This document shows, piece by piece, positions 37,377-48,613 of a DNA stretch of 64,000 nucleotides (position 1 is its first letter; each line of letters opens with the position of its first letter). Made by a program: the position numbers and the translations under genes. The notes under the pieces were generated by a model. The model was not told where the DNA came from and did not search any database. It worked only from the letters and a program-made list of their open reading frames with translations. The DNA is from Tetragenococcus halophilus subsp. flandriensis (lineage in GTDB: Bacteria > Bacillota > Bacilli > Lactobacillales > Enterococcaceae): positions 62,001-126,000 of the forward strand of contig NZ_BSUG01000007.1 of NCBI RefSeq assembly GCF_030161475.1, read 5' to 3'.

Positions 37377-38723
37377 TTAAGTCATTGTAACAAATTCTTC
37401 CGCTCCGGTTGGATGAATAGCTACTGTATTATCAAAATCAGCCTTGGTTGCACCCATTTTGACAGCAACAGCAAATCCTTGCAGCATTTCGTCTACATCT
37501 ACTCCAATAGCATGTAAACCGATAATTTTTTCTTCTTTTCCTAAACAAACAAGTTTCATTTCACATTTTTGTCGATAATCGTTTAATGCAAAGTACATTG
37601 GAGTAAAACGTGAATGATACACTTTGATTTCATCTTTACCATATTTTTCCAGTGCTTGATCTTCGTTCCAACCGATTGTAGCAATAGGTGGATGGGTAAA
37701 CACAACACTAGGGACAAAGTTGTAATCTAAGTAAAGTTCAGTTTGTCCATTGAACAAACGCTCAGAAAGTCGGCGTCCAGCTGCGATCGCTACCGGGGTC
37801 AATTCCAATTTACCGATCACATCACCGATAGCATAAATCCCATCAGCTGTTGTATTTTGGTACTTATCTACTTGAATAAAGCCTCGTTCATCTAGTTTTA
37901 CCTCGGTATTGCCTAAGCCAAAACCTTGCACATTGGCTTTCCTTCCTCCAGCAAATAATACGCAGTCTCCTGTAATTTTTTCACCATTTTCAAAACTAAC
38001 GGTGTATTGTTCACCATTTTTATCAATAGCAGAAGGAATGCTTTCTTTATAAATAGAAATACCTTCTTCTTCGTATTCTTGTACTAGGTTATCAGCTAAC
38101 ATCGCATCAAACTTTCTAAGAGGACGGTCATTGCGAAAAGCCCAGGAAACTTTACTTCCTAGCCCGTTAATCACGCCTGCAAGTTCAGCAGCGATATAGC
38201 CTCCCCCTAAAACAATCATATGTTGCGGAGCTTCTTCTAAGTCAAAAAAGTCATCTGAATCAATGGCATATTCACCACCTGGAACATCTAAGCTAGTAGC
38301 ATGTCCACCAGTTGCAATCAAAATATGTGGTGCTGTATATTGTTTGCCATCTACTTCAACTGTATGACCGTCTATAAACTGTGCATACCCCTTTAATAAT
38401 TCCACACCGTTATTATCAAAGCCTCTTTTATAAGCACCATGTAAAAAGTCAATATAGTCTCTTCGGTTTTTAACCAAGGTTTTAAAATCAAAAGTTTTAT
38501 CCTTTACTTGAAGACCGTAACTTGGTGCATCTCTTTGAACGGTTTGATAAATATCACTTGCTTGCCACATTACTTTTTTAGGTACACAACCAACGTTGAC
38601 ACAAGTCCCGCCAACTTCATTGGCTTCAATTAGTAATACCTTAGCGCCATGCATACCAGCGCGATTTGCAGAGGCAATGCCACCGCTTCCGCCGCCAACG
38701 ACGATATAATCATATGTTTCCAT
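37377..38723 (-). CDS. gor: Glutathione-disulfide reductase
   Basis: 448 residues. FAD motif [15 protein letters not shown], redox-active cysteines in [13 protein letters not shown] (C41, C46), NADPH domain [15 protein letters not shown], and the C-terminal dimer motif IHPTGAEEF with the active-site His. It reduces oxidised glutathione with NADPH. The start at 38723 is set by GAGGAGG 5 bases upstream; a 21-codon extension has no ribosome site. Interest: halotolerant lactic acid bacteria often rely on imported or GshF-made glutathione; gshF is not in this window. Confidence 0.92.
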   Translation of the reverse strand: METYDYIVVGGGSGGIASANRAGMHGAKVLLIEANEVGGTCVNVGCVPKKVMWQASDIYQTVQRDAPSYGLQVKDKTFDFKTLVKNRRDYIDFLHGAYKRGFDNNGVELLKGYAQFIDGHTVEVDGKQYTAPHILIATGGHATSLDVPGGEYAIDSDDFFDLEEAPQHMIVLGGGYIAAELAGVINGLGSKVSWAFRNDRPLRKFDAMLADNLVQEYEEEGISIYKESIPSAIDKNGEQYTVSFENGEKITGDCVLFAGGRKANVQGFGLGNTEVKLDERGFIQVDKYQNTTADGIYAIGDVIGKLELTPVAIAAGRRLSERLFNGQTELYLDYNFVPSVVFTHPPIATIGWNEDQALEKYGKDEIKVYHSRFTPMYFALNDYRQKCEMKLVCLGKEEKIIGLHAIGVDVDEMLQGFAVAVKMGATKADFDNTVAIHPTGAEEFVTMT

Positions 38724-38775
38724 GGTATCCTCCTCTGATATTTTCTGTCTAAGAATAAAGCTATCACTCCCGTAT

Positions 38776-39249
38776 CTATCCGTCAAGATACTGAACTGTT
38801 TGACTTAAGCGCACCATGTCTTTCAACTGTAAGCCGTTTTCAACAATAGGCCTTGCATAATGGTTAATAAAAAAGTCACGCTCAATATATGTCATACGGA
38901 AACCACACTTTTGATATAAGTATAGTTGCTCAAAACCGGTCGAACCTGTCCCAATTTCCACTATCTTATACTGATTATTCCTAGCAAAAGATAGGGCAAA
39001 TAAAATAAGTTGTTGTCCGATTTTTTGTCCACGAAAACTCTTTTGTACAGCTATATTCGCGATTTCTAAAGTCTTTGGCTGGGTCGGTAATAATAAAATT
39101 ATACCTAATAACTTTTGCTTTTTTTGCGCCGCAAAACAAAAACCACGTGATAAATAATCCTCAACAATTTTTTCAGAAGGATCGGCCTCTAACAGTAGTT
39201 TATAATGAGTGCTATCTATATGATGTAATCTATGAATCTCTATATCCAT
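38776..39249 (-). CDS. GNAT-family N-acetyltransferase
   Basis: 157 residues with the GNAT acetyl-CoA motif A ([17 protein letters not shown], near residue 75-90), the preceding beta strand [10 protein letters not shown], and motif [11 protein letters not shown]. The acceptor is not predictable. It lies 52 bp upstream of gor on the same strand and may be co-transcribed. Confidence 0.8.
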   Translation of the reverse strand: MDIEIHRLHHIDSTHYKLLLEADPSEKIVEDYLSRGFCFAAQKKQKLLGIILLLPTQPKTLEIANIAVQKSFRGQKIGQQLILFALSFARNNQYKIVEIGTGSTGFEQLYLYQKCGFRMTYIERDFFINHYARPIVENGLQLKDMVRLSQTVQYLDG

Positions 39250-39293
39250 AACAAAATTCCTCTTTTTCTAATAAAATCGCAGCTTGTTCACAA

Positions 39294-40532
39294 CTACTTT
39301 TGTTTTCTTATCATATCTCCAACTTGTACTGCTTGTTTCACTGGCATGGTTAATATCATCATAGGATGAGGCGCACGTTCAATCAATTCACCTTGCTCAT
39401 TATGCATTTCTGAGACTTGCTGAGTAAAATGACGCATTCCTGGTCCGTAAAACTCAATACGATCATCTAGGTTAAAAACATTACGCTGTCTTATAGTAGC
39501 AATTTGTGTATCTTTATCATAGCTAATCACTTCACCAACAAATTTATATTGTGGAATTTTCCGTCGTGGCCCAAATAATTGTTCATTTTCTGTCGGTATA
39601 TGATAATAAAAGCCAGTGGATAACTCGCGCTGGGCAACTTTCCATAACTCATCAATCCATTCTTGTTGACAACTATAGTTTTTTGGATCAGTCATATAAC
39701 TATCGACCGCCTTTTTATACACATTAGCTACGGTTGAAACATAATGAATAGACTTCATTCTTCCCTCAATTTTCAAACTATCAACACCGTTTTGAATAAG
39801 ATCAGGCAAGTTTTCTATCATTGATAAATCTACAGCGCTCATTGAAAACTTTTCGGATGTCTTATTCTCAGCTAAATAATTACGTTCTGTGCCAAAAGGC
39901 AGATCAAATAAGTTATATTTCCAACGACAAGATTGAGAACACCCGCCGCGGTTAGCATCTCGCATTGACATATGATTTGATAAAGTACATCTTCCCGAAT
40001 AAGAAATACACATCGCACCATGAATAAAAGCTTCGATTTCAACTGAAGTATGCTGACGAATCTCTGCCACTTCTTCCATCGAAACTTCACGTGCTAAAAC
40101 AACCCGCTCCAAGCCTTCATTACGCCAAAATTCCAATGTTTCATAATTTGTAGCAGACGCTTGGGTAGACAGATGAACGGCTAGTCCTGGTGCTTCAGTA
40201 ATACAAATTTCAACTAAAGCCGGATCAGAAATAATCACAGCTGCGACGCCTATATCACGAATTTTTCGAAAAAAATCTCCAGCGCCTGTTTGATTAGCTT
40301 CATGTGTTATCATATTTGCTGCTACATAAACCTTTGCATCATGTTTTTTAGCAAAATGAACCCCTTCTGCCATCTCTTTATAAGAAAAATTACCTGCTCG
40401 GCTACGTAAACTATAAGCATTTCCTCCAATATAAACAGCATCCGCACCATAGTTAATTGCCGTCTTTAATTTTTCCAAAGTGCCAGCTGGCGCTAAAATT
40501 TCTGGTCTTTTTAATATTTGCTTTACCGTCAC
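39294..40532 (-). CDS. U32-family peptidase-like protein, cysteine-complete (YrrO/TrhP-like)
   Basis: 412 residues. N-terminal ILAPAGTLEKLKTAINYGADAVYIGG barrel start, then the U32 signature AFIHGAMCISYSGRC with following CSQSCRWKY cysteines that hold an iron-sulfur cluster, and a C-terminal beta domain. Family members (TrhP, RlhA) are now known for RNA hydroxylation; the Bacillus YrrN/YrrO pair acts on tRNA U34. It follows its smaller partner by 12 bp. Confidence 0.87.
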   Translation of the reverse strand: MTVKQILKRPEILAPAGTLEKLKTAINYGADAVYIGGNAYSLRSRAGNFSYKEMAEGVHFAKKHDAKVYVAANMITHEANQTGAGDFFRKIRDIGVAAVIISDPALVEICITEAPGLAVHLSTQASATNYETLEFWRNEGLERVVLAREVSMEEVAEIRQHTSVEIEAFIHGAMCISYSGRCTLSNHMSMRDANRGGCSQSCRWKYNLFDLPFGTERNYLAENKTSEKFSMSAVDLSMIENLPDLIQNGVDSLKIEGRMKSIHYVSTVANVYKKAVDSYMTDPKNYSCQQEWIDELWKVAQRELSTGFYYHIPTENEQLFGPRRKIPQYKFVGEVISYDKDTQIATIRQRNVFNLDDRIEFYGPGMRHFTQQVSEMHNEQGELIERAPHPMMILTMPVKQAVQVGDMIRKQK

Positions 40533-40544
40533 TTTTATTACCCC

Positions 40545-41465
40545 TTATTTAATCTTTTCTGGATCTATATCATAAAAGCCAGTGGATAATGTTCGATGCA
40601 CTGGATGTAGTTGATTAACTCGAGAAGCATAATAAGCTATTTGTCTTGTAGTATAAGTGTTTTTTTCAATTGCTTTTCTAATAATATCGTATAATTGAAT
40701 AATTTCTACAAAATTCTGCCCAGGCGTAAATATACCATCGAGTTTCCAAGTTTGATAACCGTTTGCCGTAAGTTCAGGCAACTCATTCATTAAACAAATA
40801 TCATCATTGGCAAAAACATGGGTGCCATGACTATCCTCATAAATTGAATAGTGAGTTTCTTCACGTTTTTTTTCAGACAAAAAAAGATTTTGTGATTTGT
40901 CATCTACTTCATCTTGTTTAGTATAATGAAGATAATTTTGTAAAAGTGGACGTTTCGAATGATGAATACAAGTAGCGCCGTAAACTAATACTTCAGTCGA
41001 TATATTTAAACTAGTCGCCATTTTTTTCATCTCTGCAAAGGGCACTTCTCGTGCTAAAACAGCACCACTAGCTCCCTTTCTTCCCCAAAAATTGATCTGC
41101 CGGGCGCTAGTTACTAAAGTCTGCCCATCATAAATAAACGGAAGCGCCAGTTCAGGTTGTTGCTGCATGACAAAAATAATTCCAGGATCGCCTAATGATA
41201 TTTTATCCACATGGATACTTTTTAAAAAACGTAAATATTTTGGAATTTCTTTCATTTTAGCTGGATGCATAATCCCATTAACAGCAACCATTGCTTGTTT
41301 GCCTGCTGCATGAGCAAGTACCACAAGTTCCTTTTGTTCGCTTTTTGAAAAAGAATGGGGTAAACGTAATCCAAACTTTTCTTCCCCAAAGAAAATAGTA
41401 TCCACACTGGGTAAAATCTCAGTTGCTTGATAAATAGATTCTACTGTTGCAATCATTTCAATCAT
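40545..41465 (-). CDS. U32-family partner lacking the cluster cysteines (YrrN-like)
   Basis: 306 residues with the same U32 barrel (VDTIFFGEEKFGLRL, GASGAVLAREVPFAEM). The signature position reads LVYGATCIHHSKRPLL: the first Cys is kept, but the second signature Cys and the later CxxxC are gone. That fits the shorter YrrN-type partner of the U32 pair. It probably forms a complex with the protein encoded 12 bp downstream (inference). Confidence 0.8.
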   Translation of the reverse strand: MIEMIATVESIYQATEILPSVDTIFFGEEKFGLRLPHSFSKSEQKELVVLAHAAGKQAMVAVNGIMHPAKMKEIPKYLRFLKSIHVDKISLGDPGIIFVMQQQPELALPFIYDGQTLVTSARQINFWGRKGASGAVLAREVPFAEMKKMATSLNISTEVLVYGATCIHHSKRPLLQNYLHYTKQDEVDDKSQNLFLSEKKREETHYSIYEDSHGTHVFANDDICLMNELPELTANGYQTWKLDGIFTPGQNFVEIIQLYDIIRKAIEKNTYTTRQIAYYASRVNQLHPVHRTLSTGFYDIDPEKIK

Positions 41466-41591
41466 ATTCTCTCTCCTTTTTCATATGCTATCACAAGCCA
41501 ACTTGTTTTCCAATAAGGTAAGTGCAATGGTTCACGAATTTTCTTAACATTTTTACGCTCAACCTTTTTTAATCTATACATAATGCCATAT

Positions 41592-41635
41592 AAAAAACTG
41601 CAGCTTCGCGCGACATTAGCCTAGCGAAACTGCAA
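41592..41635 (-). terminator. Terminator behind the HAD phosphatase gene
   Basis: Minus-strand stem TTTGCAGTTTCGC / GCGAAGCTGCAG (one G-U) with a 12-base loop, then six T. Confidence 0.8.
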
Positions 41636-41648
41636 AGAAATTATGTTT

Positions 41649-42344
41649 CTACAATCTTCGGACAGCTTCATACAAAGAGGAATTTTTATCGAGTATTTGG
41701 TCAAACAAAAATGGCGATTGTGGTTTTTTACGCCCTCGGTGATTAAACCAAATAGCTTTCCAACCAGCGTTTTTTGCACCATCTATATCATTTTCATAAG
41801 AATCACCAATATAATAGGTCTCTTTTTTACTTAGCCCCATACTTTGTTCTACATACTCAAATAAATGAATATCCGGTTTACTAAAACCTACAGACGAAGA
41901 AATGAAAATATTACTTTCTGAAATCCATTTCATCAATCCCAATTGTTGGATTTTTGCCCATTGATGGTTAGTAGGACCATTAGTAATTAATCCAAGGGAA
42001 ATATTATGATGTGTACAATAGAAAAGCGCCTCTTTAGCGTCTTCCAACAGTTCTATTTGTCCTTGAAAATATTTATAATCCTCTTGAAATTGCAGTGCTT
42101 GGGTTGATGTTAATTGCATACCAAATTGCGCACAAGCATTTTGCATACGATAAACATACATATCCTCTAACTTCATTTCTCCTGTATGTGTCAAAGGAAA
42201 TACTTCATCGGCAAAGCTTCGACTAAATAAGTACAAATCTTCTATTTGAGAAGTGGGAAAAAGAAAATTTTTTTGGACAGCTTTTTTAAACGGCTCTAAT
42301 TGGTCATATAATGTATCATCTAAATCAAAAAGTACAGACGTCAT
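41649..42344 (-). CDS. HAD-superfamily hydrolase (YjjG-like nucleotidase)
   Basis: 231 residues. HAD motif I FDLDDTLYD at 6-14, motif II LITNGP, motif III GFSKPD and motif IV YIGDSYENDIDGA are all visible with a helical cap domain between I and II. The YjjG branch dephosphorylates nucleoside monophosphates, including damaged pyrimidines. Single gene between the U32 pair and clpC. Confidence 0.85.
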   Translation of the reverse strand: MTSVLFDLDDTLYDQLEPFKKAVQKNFLFPTSQIEDLYLFSRSFADEVFPLTHTGEMKLEDMYVYRMQNACAQFGMQLTSTQALQFQEDYKYFQGQIELLEDAKEALFYCTHHNISLGLITNGPTNHQWAKIQQLGLMKWISESNIFISSSVGFSKPDIHLFEYVEQSMGLSKKETYYIGDSYENDIDGAKNAGWKAIWFNHRGRKKPQSPFLFDQILDKNSSLYEAVRRL

Positions 42345-42441
42345 TTTTTGCTCCTATCATTTATTTTCAACTATTTATTATAAAGAAATTTCAATAAAAA
42401 GGCAAAATAGTTTTTTGAGTAAAAGTTTTTTCTAAGCTTCT

Positions 42442-42477
42442 AAAAAAGCACGTAAGAAGTTGAACTTCCTACGTGCT
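42442..42477 (-). terminator. Terminator of the ctsR-clpC operon
   Basis: Minus-strand stem AGCACGTAGGAAGT / ACTTCTTACGTGCT (one G-U), loop TC A-rich, followed by six T. Confidence 0.85.
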
Positions 42478-42501
42478 AGCAAAACATCCTTATTTAGTTA
42501 A

Positions 42502-44994
42502 TTAGGCTTCTTGCAATGTTTGTTCTTTCTTTGGCTCTTTTACATTCAAAGTAATCTTACCTTTTGAAGCACCAATCGTGACACGACTACCGAAATAAAT
42601 TTCTCCAGATAGCAAGGCTTCACTCAAGCGATCTTCAATTTCTTTTTGCAAAGCACGGCGAATCGGCCGAGCCCCATATTCTGGATCAAAGCCGGCCTCT
42701 CCAATAACGTCGATAGCTGCCGGTGTGATTTTAAGTTGAATATCTTGTTCTTCCATACGTTTAACGACAGATTTACTCATAATTTTTACAATTTCATGGA
42801 TTTCATCTTTTTCTAACGAACGGAACACAATGGTTTCATCCACACGGTTCAAGAATTCTGGACGGAATGCTTTCTTCAATTCTTCTAGGATACGTTTTTG
42901 CATAGCTTCATGATCTTGTTTAACATCTACTACATTGAAGCCAACATTTGTTTCTTCACGTATTTCTTGAGCACCGATGTTTGAAGTCATAATCAAGATC
43001 GTATTACGAAAATCAACAGAACGTCCTTTTGAATCTGTCAATTGTCCATCATCCAATACTTGTAATAAGGTATTAAAAACTTCTGGGTGCGCCTTTTCAA
43101 CTTCATCGAGTAAAATTACGGAGTAAGGTTTTGAACGAACTTTTTCGGTTAATTGACCTCCTTCATCATAACCAACATAACCTGGAGGTGAACCGATCAA
43201 ACGACTCGTACTGTATTTTTCCATATACTCACTCATGTCTAAACGAATCAAAGCATCTTCTTCACCAAACATTGATTCAGCCAATGTTTTGGCTAGCTCA
43301 GTTTTCCCAACTCCTGTTGGTCCTAAAAACATGAAAGAACCAATTGGACGATTTGGATCTTTTAATCCACTACGAGCACGTCGAATAGAACGAGCTACTG
43401 CATTTACTGCTTCATCTTGTCCGACAACACGTTCATGCAGGTCTTTTTCCAGATCTAGCAAACGTTGACTTTCTTTTTTCTCCATTTGCTCTAGCGGTAC
43501 ACCTGTCCATTGTGACACAACAGAGGCAACATCTTCTTCTGTCACTTTATCGGTAAAACCAGAAGCTTCTTTAGCTTCTTTATAAGAAACTTCTTGCAGT
43601 TGCTTGTTCAACGCTTGTTCTTGCTTACGTAAACTAGCTGCCTTTTCAAAATCTTGATTTCTAATCGCTGCTTCTTTTTCCTCTGTCACTTCCAGCAATT
43701 GATCTTGGACAACAGCCGTCTCTGAAACTTCATCGGACTGATCCAAACGAACTTTAGCTGCTGACTCATCCATTAGGTCGATGGCTTTATCTGGTAATTG
43801 TCTTCCATTGATGTAACGAACAGAAAACTGAACACAAGCTCGTAATGCCTCGTCGGTAATTTCAACGTTATGATGCTTTTCATAGCGAACCCGCAAGCCT
43901 CCTAAGATTTCTACTGCATCATCAGGTGTTGGCTCGTCTACCTGAACTCTGGCAAAACGTCGTTCTAATGCTGAGTCTTTTTCGATATATTTTTGATACT
44001 CATCAGAAGTTGTCGCTCCAATGGTTTGTAACTCGCCGCGGGCAAGTGCTGGTTTTAAGATATTAGAAGCATCGATAGCGCCTTCTGCTCCTCCAGCACC
44101 AATTAAGGTGTGTAATTCATCAATAAACAAAATAATTTGTCCATCTTGATAAATCTCATCAATAATTTTTTTCATGCGATCTTCAAATTCGCCCCGGTAT
44201 TTTGTTCCAGCAACTAATGAGCCTATATCTAACATCATTAACCTTTTTGACTGCATATCTTGCGGAACTTCTCCGTTAGTAATTTTTTGGGCTAAACCTT
44301 CAGCAATTGCTGTTTTACCAACGCCTGGGTCACCTACCAAGGCTGGATTATTCTTAGTACGGCGACTTAATATTTGAATAAGACGCTTCACTTCTTTATT
44401 ACGACCAACAACCGGGTCTAAACGTTTTTCCCGAGCTAATTTTGTTAAATCACGTGCGAGTGAATCCAAAGTTGGCGTGCCTTCTTGTGCTTGTTGCTGT
44501 CTTCCTTGAGCTGGACGACGTCGGTTTGCACCATTTGCACTTTTATTTTGGTTCACACCCATTTTTTTCTTCAAGAGTTGACGCATTTTCGCTAAACTTA
44601 GACCTAGGTTCAACATAATACGCGAAGCTAGGATTTCTTCATCACGTAATAAGCCTAAAAGTAAATGTTCTGTACCCACTTGTGATGAGCCTAAACGCTT
44701 CGCTTCATCACCTGCATAGGCAAAAATTTGTCTAGCTCTTGGCGAATAAGGTAGATAGCCACTTACCGGATAACTAGTCATCGTGCCATAACCTGTTAAG
44801 TGTTCAATTTCTTCACGAATATCATTCTCATTCACATTCATTTCACGTAATGTTTTTCCAGCAATACCATTAGGTTCAATTAATAAGGCTAGTAAAACGT
44901 GTTCTGACCCTACGGTTTGATGTTTAAAACGTTTTGCTTCTTCTTGGGCGATTTGTAATACTTCTTTAGCGCGCTGAGTAAATAGTTCGTCCAT
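42502..44994 (-). CDS. clpC: Clp protease ATPase subunit ClpC
   Basis: 830 residues. Two N-terminal Clp repeats (about 1-145), ATPase domain 1 with [13 protein letters not shown] and [15 protein letters not shown], a UVR segment ([17 protein letters not shown]) in the middle helical region, and ATPase domain 2 with [12 protein letters not shown]. The ClpP-binding tripeptide loop (GFN-type, VGFNVVDV) is present. It unfolds proteins for ClpP. Second gene of the ctsR operon, 17 bp after ctsR, under CtsR control. Confidence 0.95.
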   Translation of the reverse strand: MDELFTQRAKEVLQIAQEEAKRFKHQTVGSEHVLLALLIEPNGIAGKTLREMNVNENDIREEIEHLTGYGTMTSYPVSGYLPYSPRARQIFAYAGDEAKRLGSSQVGTEHLLLGLLRDEEILASRIMLNLGLSLAKMRQLLKKKMGVNQNKSANGANRRRPAQGRQQQAQEGTPTLDSLARDLTKLAREKRLDPVVGRNKEVKRLIQILSRRTKNNPALVGDPGVGKTAIAEGLAQKITNGEVPQDMQSKRLMMLDIGSLVAGTKYRGEFEDRMKKIIDEIYQDGQIILFIDELHTLIGAGGAEGAIDASNILKPALARGELQTIGATTSDEYQKYIEKDSALERRFARVQVDEPTPDDAVEILGGLRVRYEKHHNVEITDEALRACVQFSVRYINGRQLPDKAIDLMDESAAKVRLDQSDEVSETAVVQDQLLEVTEEKEAAIRNQDFEKAASLRKQEQALNKQLQEVSYKEAKEASGFTDKVTEEDVASVVSQWTGVPLEQMEKKESQRLLDLEKDLHERVVGQDEAVNAVARSIRRARSGLKDPNRPIGSFMFLGPTGVGKTELAKTLAESMFGEEDALIRLDMSEYMEKYSTSRLIGSPPGYVGYDEGGQLTEKVRSKPYSVILLDEVEKAHPEVFNTLLQVLDDGQLTDSKGRSVDFRNTILIMTSNIGAQEIREETNVGFNVVDVKQDHEAMQKRILEELKKAFRPEFLNRVDETIVFRSLEKDEIHEIVKIMSKSVVKRMEEQDIQLKITPAAIDVIGEAGFDPEYGARPIRRALQKEIEDRLSEALLSGEIYFGSRVTIGASKGKITLNVKEPKKEQTLQEA

Positions 44995-45011
44995 ATTTTC
45001 ACTTCCTATCT

Positions 45012-45473
45012 TTATAATTCATAGCTCAATCGTTCTAGTACGCCATGCATAATATTTGCTCGTATGTTTTCTTCTTTAACTGATTTTCCTAAAGCTACTT
45101 TACTAATTGTTACTAATAATAAATTACCTTCTCTTTTAGAAAGAATCCCTTCTTCATATAATTTCTGAATAATTGCTATTCCATCTTTTTCTGAGAGTGA
45201 TTGATCAAATAATTGGTTCACTTGTTCTAAAAATTGATGATAATTAGAAATTTGAACTTTTTCGATTCGAATATAGCCGCCACCACCTCGTTTACTTTCA
45301 ACGGTATAACCTCGTTGTACAGTAAAACGTGTATTGATGACATAATTGATTTGTGAAGGTACACAATTGAATAAATCTGCCATCTCAGCGCGACGAATTT
45401 CAATCATCTCGCTTTCTTCCAGAATCTTCTTTAAATAAGCTTCAATCATATCAGAAGTATTTTGATGACTCAT
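45012..45473 (-). CDS. ctsR: Class III heat-shock repressor CtsR
   Basis: 153 residues. N-terminal helix-turn-helix (AEMADLFNCVPSQINYVINTRF) and the winged tip SKRGGGGYIRI, whose four-glycine loop is the heat sensor in the family. The C-terminal dimer domain follows. It represses clp genes at moderate temperature. The McsA/McsB kinase genes that sit between ctsR and clpC in Bacillus are absent, as in related cocci. Confidence 0.94.
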   Translation of the reverse strand: MSHQNTSDMIEAYLKKILEESEMIEIRRAEMADLFNCVPSQINYVINTRFTVQRGYTVESKRGGGGYIRIEKVQISNYHQFLEQVNQLFDQSLSEKDGIAIIQKLYEEGILSKREGNLLLVTISKVALGKSVKEENIRANIMHGVLERLSYEL

Positions 45474-45489
45474 CTGCTCGTGACCCTCC

Positions 45490-45515
45490 TTTGACTATTA
45501 TTGACCTTTATTATA
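45490..45515 (-). promoter_or_regulatory. CtsR operator and -10 region of the ctsR-clpC operon
   Basis: Minus-strand AGGTCAATAATAGTCAAA (45507-45490), matching the CtsR heptad repeat GGTCAAA-N3-GGTCAAA with small deviations. It lies between the TATAAT (45515-45510) and the ribosome site, so CtsR represses its own operon. Confidence 0.85.
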
Positions 45516-45571
45516 ACGAATTTTTCATTACTTGGAAAGGATAAGGTCTTGTTATCATCAAATACTTAGCA

Positions 45572-45612
45572 AAAAATAAAAGACGACCGATGGGTTTATC
45601 GTTCGTCTTTTA
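45572..45612 (-). terminator. Terminator behind the PASTA kinase gene
   Basis: Minus-strand stem AAAAGACGAACGAT / ATCGGTCGTCTTTT (one mismatch) with a 6-base loop, ending in an AT then six T. Confidence 0.8.
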
Positions 45613-45618
45613 TCTAAA

Positions 45619-47868
45619 TTAAGGTACCTGTACAGTTTCAGCTTCATCTAGCTCACGGCTAACTTTTTCTTCATCATCACGTTGCACAGCGATTGTTGCT
45701 TCCTCTCCTTCTTCAATGGTAACAGGAACACTGATTGTCTCTTTATCATCTTCTGAGTCTAAAATAATTTGCTCATACTGTTCATTATCATGGTCCATAT
45801 CTGTAAGCCAAACAGTAATCGTCTGACTCGATGAGTCATTATTTTCTTCATCTTCACTATCTTCAGTGTCTTTACTGACTTCGCTGCTATCTTCACTGTC
45901 GTCGTTACCTTTAAAGGAAGCTTCTACATCCACCGTAAATTTCTTTGTCTCAGGCTCTTCTTCCTCGCCTTTTGAAACAAGCATATTCACTGTGCTTCCC
46001 TTATCTTCTGTTGAACCAGCCGAAGGATCTGTACTGATAACATCGCCTTCGTCGACAGAATCGTCAAATTCTTCTTCTTTTTCTACTTTAAAGCCAGCAT
46101 CTTCCAATTGTTCTACTGCTTCATTTTCGGAATCCCCTTCTACATCAGGGATTTCAACTTGTTCTTGTCCAGCACTTACAGAAAAAACAATAGGAGTATC
46201 CGCCGGGATTACTTCTTCGCCTTCGCTTGGTGTTTGGTCAATAATCGTTCCACTTGATTGTTCACTATAACTTTGCTGAATTTCTACCGAATTATCTCCC
46301 AAGCCCATACCTCGCAAGCTACTTCTAGCTGCATCTTCTGTGCTACCAATAAAATTAACCATAGACACCGGGGCAGGACCATTGCTTATAACAAATGATA
46401 CTTCCGTTTCTTCTGGCACCACTTCTTCTCCTTCATTAGGAGTCTGACTAATAATTTGTCCGGCTGGAACTGAATCATTAAATTCTTCTTCTGAAGAAAT
46501 ATTACTTTCTTTAAATTCTAGCTCTTTTAGTTTGTCCAGTGCGTCTTCATAAGTTTGTTCTGTATAATCGTCCATTTCTACTTCTGGACTGCCGGAACTG
46601 ATATATAAAACCACTTCTTGACTTTGCTTGATCTCAGCGCCTTCTTGCGGCGTTGTTTTAACGATCCGCCCTTCTTCTTGATTATCGCTAGGATATTCTC
46701 TTGTCTGATCAGCGGCTTGTACTCCACTTTCACGTAGTTTTTCTCTAGCCGCAGATTCCGTAAGACCGGCGACTTCAGGTACAGCAACTTCATCTCTTGA
46801 GCCAGCCAAAGATAGATAAGTGCCCAAGCCGATCATCGCTAGTATCGCAACAAAAATCGCTAATAAAATCAGCCATTTTTTCTTTTTTTTCTTAGGTTTT
46901 TTATTTTTTTCATCTTCTTCAGTTGCTTTAGCAGCTTCTGTATCCTCTTCTTCATTATTAGAAAGGGGGTTATCTGTAATCGGCGTTATTATTTTTGTGT
47001 CATTGTTCATTGCTTGCGGATGCCAAGCTGCTTCATTCTGACGTTCTGGTGATAAAACCGTTTCTAAGTCTTTACTCATTTCTTCAACTGTTTTATAACG
47101 GTCTGTAGGTTCTTTAGCTGTTGCTTTTAACACTACATTTTCTAGCGCTTGTGGTATATTTTCATCACGTTCTCTCAATGAAGGAATTTCATCTTGAAAG
47201 TGTTTTAAAGCAATAGTGACTGCAGATTCACCATCAAAAGGCACACTACCTGTCAACATCTCATATAAAATAATACCAATAGCATAAATATCAGATTGAC
47301 TTGTCGCCATACTCCCTCTTGCTTGTTCAGGTGAGAGGTAGTGCACTGAGCCTAGCATACTATTTGTTTGCGTGATCGATGTTTCCGATAAGGCAATTGC
47401 AATACCAAAGTCAGTGATTTTTACTACACCTTCATCATTTAGCAAAATATTTTGCGGTTTTAAGTCCCGATGGATGATTCGGTGCTCGTGGGCTAAGGCA
47501 ACTGCAGAAAGGATCTGCTGCATTATATTGATAACAACAGAATAGTCCATAGGATAATGAGTCTGGATATAACGTTTTAAATCCATTCCCTTAACATATT
47601 CCATAACTAAATACTGCATTCCGTCTTCTTCTCCTACATCATAGACAGAAACAATATTAGGATGGACTAACTCGGTAGCTGCTAATGCTTCTCTTTGAAA
47701 ACGACGAATGGCATCTTGATCATTTTGAAAATCATAACGCAAAACTTTAATGGCAACTTCTCGGTCTAAAATCAAATCATCAGCTAAAAAGACATTGGCC
47801 ATTCCGCCCATGCCAACGTTGCCTTTAATTAGATATCGACCACTCAGTTTCTTGCCAATATCAAGCAT
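45619..47868 (-). CDS. prkC: Membrane Ser/Thr protein kinase with PASTA repeats (PrkC/IreK-like)
   Basis: 749 residues. Kinase domain 1-275 with [20 protein letters not shown] and DFGIAIA; a basic stretch KKPKKKKKK just before the single membrane helix (about 330-352). Four PASTA repeats follow outside, then a Ser/Asp/Glu-rich spacer and an Ig-like C-terminal segment. The PASTA repeats sense muropeptides or lipid II. The start at 47868 has GGAGGT 7 bases upstream and overlaps the phosphatase gene by 8 bases. The external part is unusually acidic. Confidence 0.93.
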   Translation of the reverse strand: MLDIGKKLSGRYLIKGNVGMGGMANVFLADDLILDREVAIKVLRYDFQNDQDAIRRFQREALAATELVHPNIVSVYDVGEEDGMQYLVMEYVKGMDLKRYIQTHYPMDYSVVINIMQQILSAVALAHEHRIIHRDLKPQNILLNDEGVVKITDFGIAIALSETSITQTNSMLGSVHYLSPEQARGSMATSQSDIYAIGIILYEMLTGSVPFDGESAVTIALKHFQDEIPSLRERDENIPQALENVVLKATAKEPTDRYKTVEEMSKDLETVLSPERQNEAAWHPQAMNNDTKIITPITDNPLSNNEEEDTEAAKATEEDEKNKKPKKKKKKWLILLAIFVAILAMIGLGTYLSLAGSRDEVAVPEVAGLTESAAREKLRESGVQAADQTREYPSDNQEEGRIVKTTPQEGAEIKQSQEVVLYISSGSPEVEMDDYTEQTYEDALDKLKELEFKESNISSEEEFNDSVPAGQIISQTPNEGEEVVPEETEVSFVISNGPAPVSMVNFIGSTEDAARSSLRGMGLGDNSVEIQQSYSEQSSGTIIDQTPSEGEEVIPADTPIVFSVSAGQEQVEIPDVEGDSENEAVEQLEDAGFKVEKEEEFDDSVDEGDVISTDPSAGSTEDKGSTVNMLVSKGEEEEPETKKFTVDVEASFKGNDDSEDSSEVSKDTEDSEDEENNDSSSQTITVWLTDMDHDNEQYEQIILDSEDDKETISVPVTIEEGEEATIAVQRDDEEKVSRELDEAETVQVP

Positions 47869-48604
47869 CAGCAACACCTCCAAAGCCGATCATAAGCGCA
47901 GTAATATTATCAAGGCCCCCACGATCATTGGCTGCATCGATCATTTTTTCCACCGCTTCTTCAGCGTTCGGATTCTTTAAAATAAGTTGAGCAATTTCTT
48001 CTTCAGACACCATATTAGTCAAACCATCCGAGCACAAAAGTAAATAATCTTTCGCATCAATCAAATGTGAGGATACATCTACTTCAATTGTACCAGGCAT
48101 TCCAACACATTGTGTCACAATATTTTTCTGTGGATGATTGGCAGCCATCTCTTTTGAAATTTCACCTGTTTTGACTAACTCATTGACCAAAGAATGATCT
48201 TCTGTTAGTTGAACCAATTGCTTTTCAATTAAAGTATAAATCCGACTATCTCCCACATGGGCAATAGTAAAGTCATCTTCAAAAACAGCGACTGCTTCAA
48301 TTGTAGTCCCCATACCTGCGAATTCAGGTGTTGCTTGGCCAGCTTGATAGATTGCAGCATTTTCTTCTTGAATCGTTTTAACTAACCATTTAGCGGCTTT
48401 TTCACTATCGGTTATTTTATTTTTTTCCCATTGTCTTCCAATTTCATTGACTGCCGTTTTACTAGCAACATCACCAGCTTGGTGGCCGCCCATACCGTCA
48501 GCCAACATCGCAAGCGTATAGCCTTTTTTGTTTTCGAATACACCAACGTAATCTTGATTTGTATTTCGTATTTTTCCTACGTCGCTTTGAAAACTGATTT
48601 CCAT
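47861..48604 (-). CDS. stp: PP2C-family protein phosphatase (Stp/IreP)
   Basis: 247 residues. PP2C metal motifs [30 protein letters not shown] and DNITALMI are present. It removes phosphate from targets of the PASTA kinase encoded next (overlapping by 8 bases). Last-but-one gene of the gmk-to-kinase cluster; the gap to rsmB is 9 bp. Confidence 0.94.
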   Translation of the reverse strand: MEISFQSDVGKIRNTNQDYVGVFENKKGYTLAMLADGMGGHQAGDVASKTAVNEIGRQWEKNKITDSEKAAKWLVKTIQEENAAIYQAGQATPEFAGMGTTIEAVAVFEDDFTIAHVGDSRIYTLIEKQLVQLTEDHSLVNELVKTGEISKEMAANHPQKNIVTQCVGMPGTIEVDVSSHLIDAKDYLLLCSDGLTNMVSEEEIAQLILKNPNAEEAVEKMIDAANDRGGLDNITALMIGFGGVADA

Positions 48605-48613
48605 TCCTTCACC

